Of a stretch of 64,000 bases of DNA, positions 53,195 through 64,000 are shown piece after piece (positions within the stretch are counted from its first letter, which is position 1; every line of letters starts with the position of its first letter). The notes beneath the pieces were generated by a model. It was not told the origin of the DNA. It saw only the letters and a list, made by a program, of their open reading frames with translations, and ran no database searches. The stretch comes from Nissolia schottii (Eukaryota > Streptophyta > Magnoliopsida > Fabales > Fabaceae), in assembly GCA_003254905.1 (NCBI GenBank), contig QANU01085255.1, positions 135,136-199,135 of the forward strand. The letters are read 5' to 3'. The position numbers and the translations under genes are program-made.

Positions 53195-53485
53195 TTATCT
53201 CGAAGAACAAACTGTGCAGTGAAGTGAAACACTAGCTCAGAAAGAAAGCGTTTCGCCGAGAACAAAATTGTTCAGCTAAGTGAAACGACGACGTTTTATT
53301 CTCCCCTTATTCAAAGCTCAAAACGACGTCATTTTATCCTATCATCCACCTTGAAGTGTTTCCAAAACGACGCCGTTTCATGCCCCGCGCTGTTTTAACA
53401 TCAAAACGACGTCACTTTGCTTTATCTCCTCCTCCATCTTCTTCTTTGTTCTTGTTGTTCAGTGAACACAGTGAGAAGAAGAAAA
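53195..53485. promoter_or_regulatory. Shared bidirectional promoter of RAP and FtsY
   Basis: Between the inferred RAP leader and the FtsY start codon lie four copies of an AAACGACG motif: near 53283 (AAACGACGACGTTT), 53320 (AAAACGACGTCATTTT), 53364 (AAAACGACGCCGTTTC) and 53403 (AAAACGACGTCACTTT). The core ACGACGTC is nearly palindromic. Spacings are about 35-45 bp. Both divergent genes are predicted to make chloroplast proteins, so co-expression is plausible. No TATA box is obvious. Confidence 0.55.
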
Positions 53486-56400
53486 ATGGCTACTTCTTCT
53501 TCTTCTTCGTTGTGTTCTTCGTTCTCTGTGATCTCGAGACCTTATTCTTCTCCTCAACCGCAATTCGTTCTCTTCAGCATCCCCCGTCGAACCGGTTCGG
53601 GGCGGTTCAGGTGCTCGGCCGGTCAGACCGGGTTCTTCACGAAGCTTGGGCGGTTGATAAAGGAGAAGGCGAAGAGCGACGTGGAGAAGATATTCTCCGG
53701 GTTCTCGAAGACGCGGAGCAACCTCGCCGTCATCGACGAGCTCCTCCTCTACTGGAACCTCTCCGACACCGATCAAGTCCTCGACCAACTCGAAGAGGTT
53801 CCTCTTTTTTTTTTTTTTTAATTAGTCAAGAGAGCAAAAAGAATTTAGGTGTAATGTAGTGTTATATGAGAAAAAGTTAATTTTTTTTGTTTCGGTGAAC
53901 ATTCACTTATGAAAAATTTTAGGGGATTTGATTTGAGATTAATTTCTATGCATGCATTGATAGTGTAAAAGGTTCAATGTACCTAAAAGAATTGATAGGA
54001 CAACACAAGTTGGATTACATACAGTCTTTAGTGCATAATCTCATTTGATTTTGTTGCATCTCAGTCTAAAATTTAGATAGGGCATGACACTTGTTAAGGA
54101 ATCGAGAAATATAAATTTTTCATTGAAAATATAGGTTTTTTTTACACACTTCAATGCATAGAATACATTGGAAACCTTCAAAGTTTCTACTTAAGACTTA
54201 TTTACAAGTGTCATTAGGGAACTTTCAGCAAAATTCATTTATATATCATTATTTCAGCTAAGTATTTTAGGCTCATCATTAGATACTAGTGTAAAGACAC
54301 TTCAAACTGACTTTTCATCAAAATTAATCTCTTACTTAAATTAGCCCTCAAAAGAAATGTGTGATAATAAATTAGTCTTTGAAGTTAATTTGGTCGCTCA
54401 GTGTTAAAATAAACATTGATTTAGCCTTCTAATAATATATATTTAGACACCATGTTAATTGTTAACTTGATAGTTACTTTATGAGGTATCAATTTGATGT
54501 GAAGAAGTTTTGAATGACTAATTTGATGTCCTTCATATTTTCTAAGGACTGATTTGAGCAGTTACTCTAAAAAAAAATAGAAAGGAAAGTTAGTTCTTTT
54601 TGTTGAAACAGATTAGGGATGAAATTCTTTACTTGTTTTCCTTTGAACTAAAATGCCGTGAAATTCGTTGATATATAAGTTTTTTGAATTTTTTTGGATT
54701 GGTTTTTGATATTTGGGTTTATGCTTTTTGTGGTCAGGCTCTTTTGGTGTCTGATTTTGGACCAAAAATCACCATTAAGATAGTGGAGAATCTGCGGGAG
54801 GATATATTGTCAGGGAAGCTTAAATCGGGGAATGAGATTAAGGTATGAAATTCATGACAGAGAATATGGAAGAAAATCTTGGAACTTTATTCAAGGGTTT
54901 AAGGACTCAAGCTGCGGTTGATGTAGTTTACCATGTGTATAGGAGTTTATTAAATGATTTATATTTCCAAAGATGCTAGAGCGCTATAGATTTAGTTGCT
55001 TATTGATTTTAGGGTGAATAAGTGGGTCATTTACAATGATTTCTGTCAAAACTCTCTAAATACTTTTGTGACTGTATAGCATTGTTCATATAGTTTTGAT
55101 TTGTTGGGTTTTTGGTGGTTAGAAAATTTTTATATCCTTATGTATGCATTATGGTTCTTGTGTCTGAATATATGTGGAGCTAAGTATGAAGAACTTCCCT
55201 TCCCTTGATTTATGTCACTTACTATACCAGGCAATTTCAAATTTTATGATATGGAATGTGTTATGCATGGATTTGAATTGAATGGCTTTAGGAAGCACTG
55301 AAGCAGAATGTCTTGGATTTGTTGACCACCAAGGGGAGTAAAACTGAACTTCAACTTGGATTCAGGTGTGAGAGAATTTAAAATTTTGATTTTGACTTCG
55401 TTATCAGTTGTTCCAATTCTGTGCTTTATATTGGATTTGATTTTGTTGTCTTCAGGAAGCCAGCTGTAATCATAATAGTTGGTGTCAATGGTGGTGGGAA
55501 GACAACATCTCTCGGTAAAAAAGATAATTATGAAGTTTATCCTATCCTTTACCCTGCAATGAACAAACATAACATGTTTATACAAGTTTCATTGTGTCTG
55601 ATTAAATTTGAAAACTATTTTTTTTTATATCTCGGGCTAACTCGTGAAACAAATACTCTAAATTCTTTTAAGAGGTAATCTTTTAATGAATTCCCCGTTC
55701 CCTCCTCCAATAAGGTATGAAACCAGAAAGAAATTAAGTTTAGAAATTGAAACCATGCCAACATGATTAGCTCTTACTTGCAGGAAAGCTGGCCCATAGA
55801 TTGAAGAATGAAGGGGCAAAGGTTAGATTTGGTTACCTGAGTTTTGCTTTATGGCACGAGTACTTTCTCATTGTTTAATATATTGAAATTACCTGTCAAC
55901 ATTTTTTTAAAACTAAAAAGGGACCAGTTATATATGTTGACGCTGTATTTGGTGCCATTCTTACTACCGAAGTTATCAAACTCTAGAGTTTAAGTAAACT
56001 TGTGAATACTCAGTAAACTTGAGAGTTTATCGATTTTGTTAAGAGTTTACTTAAACTCGTACAGGTTTACCAATAAAAATTTTAATTCGTTTTGTGTAGT
56101 AGAATCATAAACTCATAAGAGTCTACGAGTTAACTTGAGAGTTTAACAATCTTACTTACAGCTCTTTTAAAAGAAAACTTGAAGTCAACCCCTTTGCCTT
56201 TTACTAAAATGATTAAGCATAGACGTGGCTTATTTTTCTTTTCTTTTCTATTTTCAGAAATCATAGGTTATATAGTAGGAGTAGAAGGATTTTGTTGTTG
56301 TCATGTTTGAGATTTAATATTCATGGCCTTTCTGCTTTCTCCTTTACCCTTCACATGTCTATGATATCTCATGCTGGTTTTCTGTTTGTATTTCTAAAAA

Positions 56401-58267
56401 TTTCCCAGATACTGATGGCAGCTGGTGATACTTTTAGAGCAGCTGCTAGCGATCAGCTGGAAATATGGGCAGAAAGGACTGGTTGTGAGATTGTTGTCGC
56501 TGAATCAGAGAAAGCCAAAGCATCATCAGGTATATATGGAGTCAGATTTCACTGAATTGCTATTAGATATTCTGCTTGTCCTTTTTGAGTTTTACAGCAT
56601 CAGCAACTAGATAACTTAATCATTTCATTTTGATTTGGGTGATTTTCACTTCATTTCTTCTTCGTGTTGTATTATTATTGTAGTTGATAGTCCTACTGTA
56701 TTACTATTACTTGCAGTGCTTTCACAGGCTGTGAAAAAGGGAAAAGAGCAAGGTTTTGATGTTGTATTGTGTGATACTTCTGGACGTGAGTACAGAATTT
56801 TACAGCTTGATGTTTTATATTTTAATAAATTATTTGACAGATTGTACGTAACACTGTGGTTCGCATTGTGTTGTCAGGTTTACACACTAATTACAGCCTA
56901 ATGGAAGAGTTGATCTCTTGTAAAAAGGCAGTTAGTAAAGTGGTTCCTGGTGCACCTAATGTAAGCTTTATTTTTCTGTATTATATACCTTGCCTGTTTG
57001 TTTGTATCCACTGCCAGTTTAATAGCTGATTTATTTTTTTATTCCTACAATTTTCTGAGTAGAGTAAGCTTTTACACTTCTAGGCTGACTATGATTAGCC
57101 ATTATATTATATCGTAGATGGTATTCATCATCTTTGTTAATGTTTGTAGACTCCTTAGTCCTTACATCCATATTTTGCTTTTGTCTGTTTTCATCTAGAT
57201 GACTCCCCAATTTATACTGAGTCAACTAGATTGTGCTCTCTTAGCATTTTTTTTTATTCCTCAAATGATGTGGGAAAAATGTGATTAAAAATGACATGGG
57301 TGTTGACAGTGCTCTGTCTCTTTCTTATCCGAAACGGTGTAATCTGAGGGTGCTGACAATGGTTGCAGGAGATCCTACTGGTTCTGGATGGAACTACAGG
57401 TTTGAATATGCTGCCACAAGCAAGAGAGTTCAACGATGTAAATTCTACTTCTGCATTTTAAATTTGATTTTTGTCTCATTTTGTTCAGGAAAATTGTTCA
57501 TTTCTACTTAGTTGAAACCTTGCTATCACCCTTAGAATACCATGCAACATTCTGATCTTTGGGATGGGTATTGGATGATCTTCGAAGCTAAACATCTGCA
57601 TCTCAATATAATAGTTGAGACAAAAATATGAGATAACAATTCTACTATGTAGAGTTTCCTATATGGATTAGACGACGCCAATAAGCATTATATATATGGT
57701 GAAACAATTTTAAAAGGGAACTCATAACATTTAGAGGTTGATTGCTTTATTGTCTATAGTTCATCAAACTGCAGTCCAATGAACGGTCAGTGAAATATTT
57801 TTTAGTTTTAGGGTATGGTGGACCTGAGTTTTTAACTTATGTTTTCCACTGCCATGATTATTTTAGCTATTCCTGACTTTAAAATTTCCAAATCATAACT
57901 TAGCATTAGCTGTTATTGAAATTGTTTTGACTCTGAAGCCTCTAAACTTGGGACAGGTCGTGGGTGTTACTGGTTTAATTTTGACCAAGCTGGACGGTTC
58001 TGCTAGAGGTGGCTGCGTGGTATTCTCTTCGCTTTATCTTAATGAGTTTTTTATATCTTTTTTTGAGCTCAATAAATCTTCATTATTTGGCATTGTTTCT
58101 TCTTCTTGGGGTATCCAAGGTAAGTATTAAAGACTTGTAATATCTGTTGGCAGGTCAGTGTGGTTGATGAGCTTGGAATCCCTGTAAAATTTGTGGGTGT
58201 TGGTGAAGGTGTAGAAGACCTTCAACCCTTTGATGCTGAGGCCTTTGTCAATGCCATTTTTATGTAA
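53486..58267 (+). CDS. FTSY: Chloroplast SRP receptor FtsY (cpFtsY)
   Basis: SRP-type GTPase that docks cpSRP54/cpSRP43 cargo (light-harvesting proteins) at the thylakoid for ALB3 insertion. Eleven exons in frame: 53486-53797, 54738-54842, 55292-55365, 55456-55514, 55784-55821, 56409-56529, 56717-56785, 56878-56960, 57369-57437, 57957-58019, 58154-58267, encoding 368 aa, the usual plant length. The N-terminus [15 protein letters not shown] is a Ser-rich transit peptide. The helical N domain (about 45-160) includes [13 protein letters not shown]. GTPase motifs: P-loop GVNGGGKTT (173-181), DTFRAAA (203-209), DTSGR (256-260), TKLDG (320-324), GVGE (346-349), all intact. The C-terminal end [14 protein letters not shown] is typical of FtsY. 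The unusually long first intron (about 940 bp) and the fifth intron hold repeat-like DNA. It shares a promoter region with RAP. No defect seen. Confidence 0.96.
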
Positions 58268-59807
58268 ACCAATGTTAGGGGTATGGCTGTTTTGTTAGGT
58301 TTTCTGCCATTTCTTGCTAATTGACAACTCATCTGTGCCTGCCATTCCTTGTTTTGTATCATAGGGGTGGCTTTTCTGTTAGGTTTCATGCGTAATGTCA
58401 AAATTAAATTTTGAATATGACTACTTGATGTTAGGTTCAGTTTCTACGTTATTAAAACAACCCAAAATGGAAAATGGATTATTAGGTCTATTTGGTTTCA
58501 GTTTTCGTTCCCTAGTTTCAACCTGATTTGTAGTTCTTTACAAGTTTGTGAAGGAAACAATGAAAACAAGAAACAATATTTTGTTGTTATCATTGTTTCT
58601 TTCACAACGTCATGAAAAGTAGGAAATGAACTGAAAACAAAAACCAAATAGACTGAGTTTTTTTTGGGATTGCTTGAAGTACTATGAATTGTAGATCCTT
58701 TCTTGCATATTTGGCTATTTCAATTTAACTGTTGTATATGTTATGGTTCAGAGTCATTTATTAGAAGAAAAGCTTGACATGGGATTTGCCAAGAGTAACA
58801 CCAGGTCATAAGAAAGGTGGCATTTTGTTATGGAAGCCATTCTTGGGAGAGGCCAAGCATTGCAAAAGTGTGTGAATGATTCTGTGGTGCAGAGCTTCTG
58901 TTGCTTTTGACAAACACCAAGTGTATATAATCCTTTTGCTTGATCTGTGGCTGGCAGTTTTTGACAATGCAAATGAGAGATTGGCTTCACAATTCAGTCC
59001 TGTTTATGAACTCAAGGATTTTATGTGATGTGCAGTAAAAGATCTGTGGAAAATGTAAACAGCAAGCATATGCTCCATCGTGTGTCAATATCTGATTATT
59101 TCATATTTTTATTTCTTCAACTTCTCAATCAAGTTTCTTATTTCATGTTTTATTTTTAGTCTACCTATTCAAACAAGGCATTTTATTCGAGCTTTCCGCA
59201 ATTATAATGTCTTGTTAGTGTTTATGTAAATTCAAATAGGGTAGGTAATAATACAATTTACAGTTCATATAAATTGTGGCTAGATTAATCTTTACTATGT
59301 ACCCAAAAAAAAAGATTAATCTTCACGTTGACGTGCTAACTGAGTAAATAACAGAGTAAAATGCTTATACATAACAATAAAATGTCTTTTGCTTTAACCT
59401 CACTAAATAATTTAAATAATTGAAATGTGGATCGTTAAATAATCTAATGATGGATTTCACTTCGAAAGTAAAATCAGTTTAGAATGAATTTATCCTGTTC
59501 TAAACATATACATGCATGGTTACTACAAAGTACAAACTATGTCAATCTTCCTACTTCGCTGAAAATAACACCTTGTCATGAACTTCAGAAAGACACATAT
59601 TAAAGGTTATATGACATTCTATTTTTTCGACAATATCATATTTATCGTACATAAAATTATCAACATAGGCCATGATTAACAAGGTAAAGAAGAACACTAG
59701 ATATATCTGTTATTGATATATATCGACCTGATTGATTTGAAGAATTTTGTTATCACAATTCATTATATGAAGCTGCAGAACCACTAGCACCTGAAAGCTA
59801 TATCTCT
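58268..59807. other. Intergenic between convergent FtsY and thioesterase genes
   Basis: FtsY 3' untranslated sequence probably covers the first few hundred bases. No other gene recognised. Both genes end facing this stretch. Confidence 0.5.
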
Positions 59808-62073
59808 TCATAATCTGGCAACTGGCATGTTATAGAAGGTAGCATGACTAATATAGACCGAATTTCCAGTTTTCTTCGCCTTAAACTCGAGCGAAACTAC
59901 GGTCAAATTCCTTCCAGACTTCACCACTGAGGCATGAGCTACCACTTCTTCCTGCATAGTCATATAGTGCAACATCAATTTATTTGAGGATTAAAGCATG
60001 AAAGGGGAAACATATATGAACATGAAAATGGTTTATTAGAATGCCAAATTCGCAACAGTGACATCGTTTAACATTTCTTACTAGCAGCAAAAACTTATGG
60101 ACACGGAAGTTATAAAGTGCAAGGTGCACTTGACAGAGGTGCAAGTGGAATTCTTAGTTTGTTACCCATGTGCTGTTTTTTGCAACCGAAATATAAACTG
60201 TTTGATTTTTTGTTGTTTTCTAATTCAATAGTTACATATAGCACACTTTACTCTCTAACATGGACATTGCACTTTATAGGGTCTTCATCCAAAATTTATA
60301 TCACACACTCTGAAAAGCCTCAATATCAGGTGTTAGAGTCACCTAGCAAATTTCCCTCGAGTAATGGGAAGAAAGCTTAGTCTACAAGATGCCTTTTCGC
60401 TTTTCATTGGGGGATCATACTCTTTACTAGCAGAAACTACACACATAGATTGATTTTTCGAAACCTTATCACTGTAGCATTCTATTAAGAGATTTCCATT
60501 GGTAGGCATATTCATCATTGCAGCATAATCAGGAGTACTAGGGAACTATGCAACTATTGTTGAATGATGCTTTAGCATCTATAATGTTTCCAAACACCTT
60601 ATATAGCTTAAAGTTGAAGAGGCTTTCCTTTTAAAGTCCTCAGTTATGCCAGGATGTTTCAAATGCAATTAAGGATAAAGCGTTACACTTTCTCCGGAAG
60701 CAAATGAAGCATTCTGAAGGTTTCAACTCCATGAAATTGATCTATCGTCTACTGATTTGAAGACAAAGTAGTAATGCAACAAACAACATAACGACGGACA
60801 GGAGCAAATTTCAATAATCAACACATAGAACTTACATTTACAGGAGTGCTAGAGAGGTAAGAAATGCTGATTTCCCCAAGAAAAAGCTCCTTGTCCTCGG
60901 CAACTACAGTTCTAGCGCAAGCAGTAGTCAGAACCTCAATGAAGGACGCAACAGCCCCTCCATGCAGTGTTCCATAGCCATTCTGCAATTCCAATGGAGA
61001 AAATGTGGGGAAAAAAAGTTCATGCACAATCACATAACATTTTTGTACTACAATTACTAACTCAGAAAAATCAAATCAATCCCTAAATCCTATGAAAATA
61101 GGAAAATTTCTAATATTGAAGCCAAAATTGCAGCCTTCAAATTGACTGCAATACCTAACAAGCCTCAAGTTCAACCAAACAAAAATCTTTACCACTCCCC
61201 AAATTATGCTCACTCATCATATAAACATCAGAGAAGATTCCCAACACAATCAAAGAATTCATCAGCAATTTCACCAAACAAGACATTTCAAAGCACAGTT
61301 GATCTCGCTCCCGATTTCTGTTGGACATCAAGCGATGAGGGGGAACCCACAAAAAAGAGTTAGATGTCACATCTTAATCCAAAACCTTAAAACAATGGGT
61401 TTATGAGTCCTCCTAAATATAAAATATATACCCTTCGCATAGTTCATCATTCATCATTCATCGCTGCATAACTTTACCTTCACACCCTAAACAACAACAT
61501 CAATTTCCGATTCATCATGAAGATTTGTCAATTACTTAACACAATCCTCTTCTTTTTTTCTCCGATCCAATGCATAAAGATTCACAACAAAGCACATAAT
61601 AGAGATTAATTTTGACGTACCGAACTGTCTAATCTAAAAGAGTTTCACAATATCACTCAATCATGTGTGTCAATCAGCATACAAAATAAAAAGTCTCACA
61701 TATAAGAACACGCGATTGAGATATTGGGATGTAGGGTTCATAGCGATTAAATCCAAAATTGAAAACAATAAGAACAGAGAATGGCATAATAGAGGAATAT
61801 AAGAAAAAGAAGGGTGGGGTTTGATGTGTTGGTTACACAGAGAGGGGGTTTGGCGACGATGGTGCAAGAGATTTTCCCCCGCTGGATTCGATCGACGGTG
61901 ACGAAGCTGCGAAGGAAAGTGGAGTAGAACCCACGCGCGTTGCAGTCACCGGGGACAGGAGTATCAGCGCCCATAACCCTTAAGAAGCGGAAGACCTCAT
62001 CAGCGTGTTTAGGATCCGTATCCTTGGAAACCTTCAGCGACGGCGAGGCACAAGGGGAAGGTTTCGCCGCCAT
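59808..62073 (-). CDS. HotDog-fold acyl-CoA thioesterase, ACOT13/THEM2-like
   Basis: Three exons on the minus strand: 62073-61837, 60982-60836, 59951-59808, giving 175 aa. The start MAAKPSPC was chosen because it sits in a good context (ATGG). An in-frame ATG at 62166 would add 31 Arg-rich residues (TRRRRRGGG). The PaaI/4HBT HotDog signature NGYGTLHGGAVASFIE is at about 80-95, and GEISISYLS and VVSLEFKAKKTGNSVY supply later strands. Members hydrolyse acyl-CoA thioesters; the natural substrate is not known from sequence. Plant relatives include small THEM2-like proteins such as Arabidopsis At3g16175. The C-terminus is VARL, so the last three residues ARL match a plant peroxisomal PTS1. The large second intron (about 880 bp) is AT-rich and non-coding. 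Confidence 0.88.
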
Positions 62074-63351
62074 TGCTTTTTTCCGTGTTTTGGTGTGGTG
62101 GTTGCAGCTTCCTCCACCTCTCCTTCTTCTTCTTGTCACCCACTCTGTTGCAACCAGCTCTACCACTAGTCCTCTGCTCTTTAAAATTTGAATTTTTTTT
62201 TTTAATTCGGAAAATATTTGTTTTAGTCTCTAACTTTTAGAATAATTTTATTTAGTTTTTGAAAGTCTAAGTTATTTACTCAATTTTTGTTAGTGTGATG
62301 TCATTTTTTATTTATGTGTCAAGATAAATAACACATAAATATTTTTGTATGGGGTACAAGGTGACATGACAACATGTTGGTGAGTGTAACGTGTGAATAA
62401 GGAAGAAGAGTAAAAAAGAGTTGGGAAAAATTAAAATTTTAATTAGGTAAATCTGATTTTTTCTTTTGTTTTAAATTGGATCAAACTATTCAATTGCATC
62501 GTTTTAATAAGTGTTATTGAAGACATTAACGTAGAACTTAACATGAGATATCAAGAAATATGCTGATGAAATAATTTGACTACTGACCTATACTTTTAGG
62601 GATAAAATAAGTTCATTTTAAAATTTAGAAATGAAAATGACCCACTCTTACACGTTCAGGGACTCAAGTAAATATTTTTCCATCAAATTATCCCTTCAAT
62701 TCATCATTGCTCTATCGCCACGTTTTTGCTAATTTGTGAAATTAGGTGAGAGACTACAACAACAAATGGGGTTAGAAATAAATTGTGGTAATAATACTCC
62801 AAACGATGTTGTGGGAGCATCTGCGATTACAAATGAAATTATGATATTAACTGAGATTTGTAATCTTAAGTGTTGTCACGACCACATTTTTCAACTATAA
62901 ATGACACTACAACATCATTTGCAATCTCAATTCTTGTCGCAACTCCATTTAATATACAAATTGACGAAAACGTAAATGATAATAAAGTGAAGTACTAACT
63001 TGACTTATGACTTTCAATTTTAGGGATCATAAAGTCAATTTTTGAATTTTGAGCAAAATGATTTACGCTCACACTTTCAATGACCAAAATGAACATTATC
63101 CCTATTTGATTTCATGATTAATGCAAGCTCGTCACATTTTTAAAGGGTTTTGGGTTTGAGACTTGGGGGAGGTAAAACATATGCTAGGAGAGGCAGTCAC
63201 ACCGAGTTAGATTAGTCAATCTTATTAATAGTGGAGCCTAGATACTAGTGTAAGAAATAAAAGAAAAAAGTGAGAAATCATATTGACTTGCCGGTCATTC
63301 TTATAAAAGTGTCTCAAAACCAATAAGGCAATTACTATAAAGTAAAAGAAA
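62074..63351. other. Intergenic upstream of the thioesterase gene
   Basis: The promoter and 5' leader lie at the left end (CT/AG-rich to about 62190). Further right, TTTTAGTCTCTAACTTTTAG (near 62221) and related AGGGACTCAAGTAAATATTTT (near 62649) look like the ends of a degenerate MITE common in such intergenic DNA. No gene recognised. Confidence 0.45.
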
Positions 63352-63527
63352 AATGATATTTGTACACCAAAAAGTAAAAAAAAGACATCCAAAAAAGACA
63401 TCCAGCAGCTTATGAGAGAAGTGAGAGAAAAAGAAAGAGAAAAAAAAATAAGTAGTGGATCTTGTGTATTTTGTGGATGGAGTGTTAGTGTATTTGAAGT
63501 AATATGGTGTACAAACAACACACCTCA
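63352..63527. mobile_element. Short MITE-like element, copy B
   Basis: Left end ATGATATTTGTACACC, right end GGTGTACAAACAACACACCTC, an imperfect inverted repeat around TTTGTACACC. The interior is purine-rich (GAGAGAAAAAGAAAGAG). Related to 39973-40146. No coding capacity. Confidence 0.5.
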
Positions 63528-64000
63528 TATAGTCAAATAACATTATTCTTGTTTTTAGAAGTAAGCATTAGACTTCTGAGCTACAATCGGTAAGTATACT
63601 AACAAAACTTGTGGAGAGTTGAAATGAAAGTTGATTCATTGATAAGGAGACGAACTCCATATATACAAGTTGATGCACACACTAGAGAAGCTCTGTGCCA
63701 TGTCTACAAAAACTGTTAACTAACTAACCTCCTATAACAAAAAATAACTAACCTCAGCTATCTATCTCTAACTGAATTCTATAAAATACATATTTGATAA
63801 ATAAAAGTATTTATTTACAAATAGGAGTGTGTTATATATGTTGTTTTGATCAATGACTAAGATGATATATAGTCGATGTACCGCTAGTAATTACTTAGTT
63901 TATTCAAATTTCATAAACGAGATTAAATTTATTTAGAAGTATTTTACCATGTTATCCCTATGATATTCCAAAAAGGTTTATTTAATTTTAGAATCTTGCA
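63528..64000. other. Intergenic, no gene recognised
   Basis: AT-rich to the window end. Nothing assignable. Confidence 0.5.

Overview
The window is plant nuclear DNA, most likely from a dicot and probably a legume. It is AT-rich, its genes are split by short GT-AG introns, its intergenic DNA is full of small transposable elements, and three genes encode plastid or plant-specific proteins. The legume call is an inference from overall repeat style. Two ambiguous bases (17495, 43599) suggest assembled genomic sequence.

Layout. Positions 1-7560 are intergenic, with a PIF/Harbinger-like element, a SINE and a hAT- or MULE-style MITE. A complete group III GSK3/SHAGGY-like kinase gene (plus strand, 13 coding exons, 472 aa) lies at 8083-11700. 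A tRNA-Gly(GCC) gene follows at 13137-13207, with a second copy in a duplicated block at 44913-44983. From 15.9 to 46.3 kb there is an array of five intronless minus-strand genes for small single-C2-domain proteins of the BON1-associated protein (BAP) type, separated by 5-13 kb of repeat-rich DNA. That DNA includes a hAT-like element with an internal duplication, a ~120-bp tandem array, SINE copies, MITEs and a CACTA end. Positions 46.9-50.2 kb hold nested Stowaway-like MITEs. The last block is gene-dense: a RAP-domain chloroplast RNA-binding protein (minus, 50269-52737), head-to-head with the chloroplast SRP receptor FtsY (plus, 53486-58267), and a small HotDog thioesterase (minus, 59808-62073).

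Working relations. RAP and FtsY are both expected in the chloroplast (rRNA maturation; thylakoid protein targeting). They appear to share a compact bidirectional promoter carrying four copies of an AAACGACG motif. The BAP-like cluster is expected to act in membrane-associated, calcium-linked restraint of defence and cell death. Several of its promoters carry W-box (TTGAC) clusters, which would fit WRKY control. The two most similar members (15.9 and 22.4 kb) share coding, promoter and 3' flanking sequence, indicating a recent segmental duplication. No retroviral or LTR element was recognised. No wholly new gene system was found; the most unusual features are the C2 array and the repeat architecture around it. 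Exon boundaries were set by eye from splice consensus, reading frame and family conservation. Repeat boundaries were set by visual comparison and are approximate unless target-site duplications are given.
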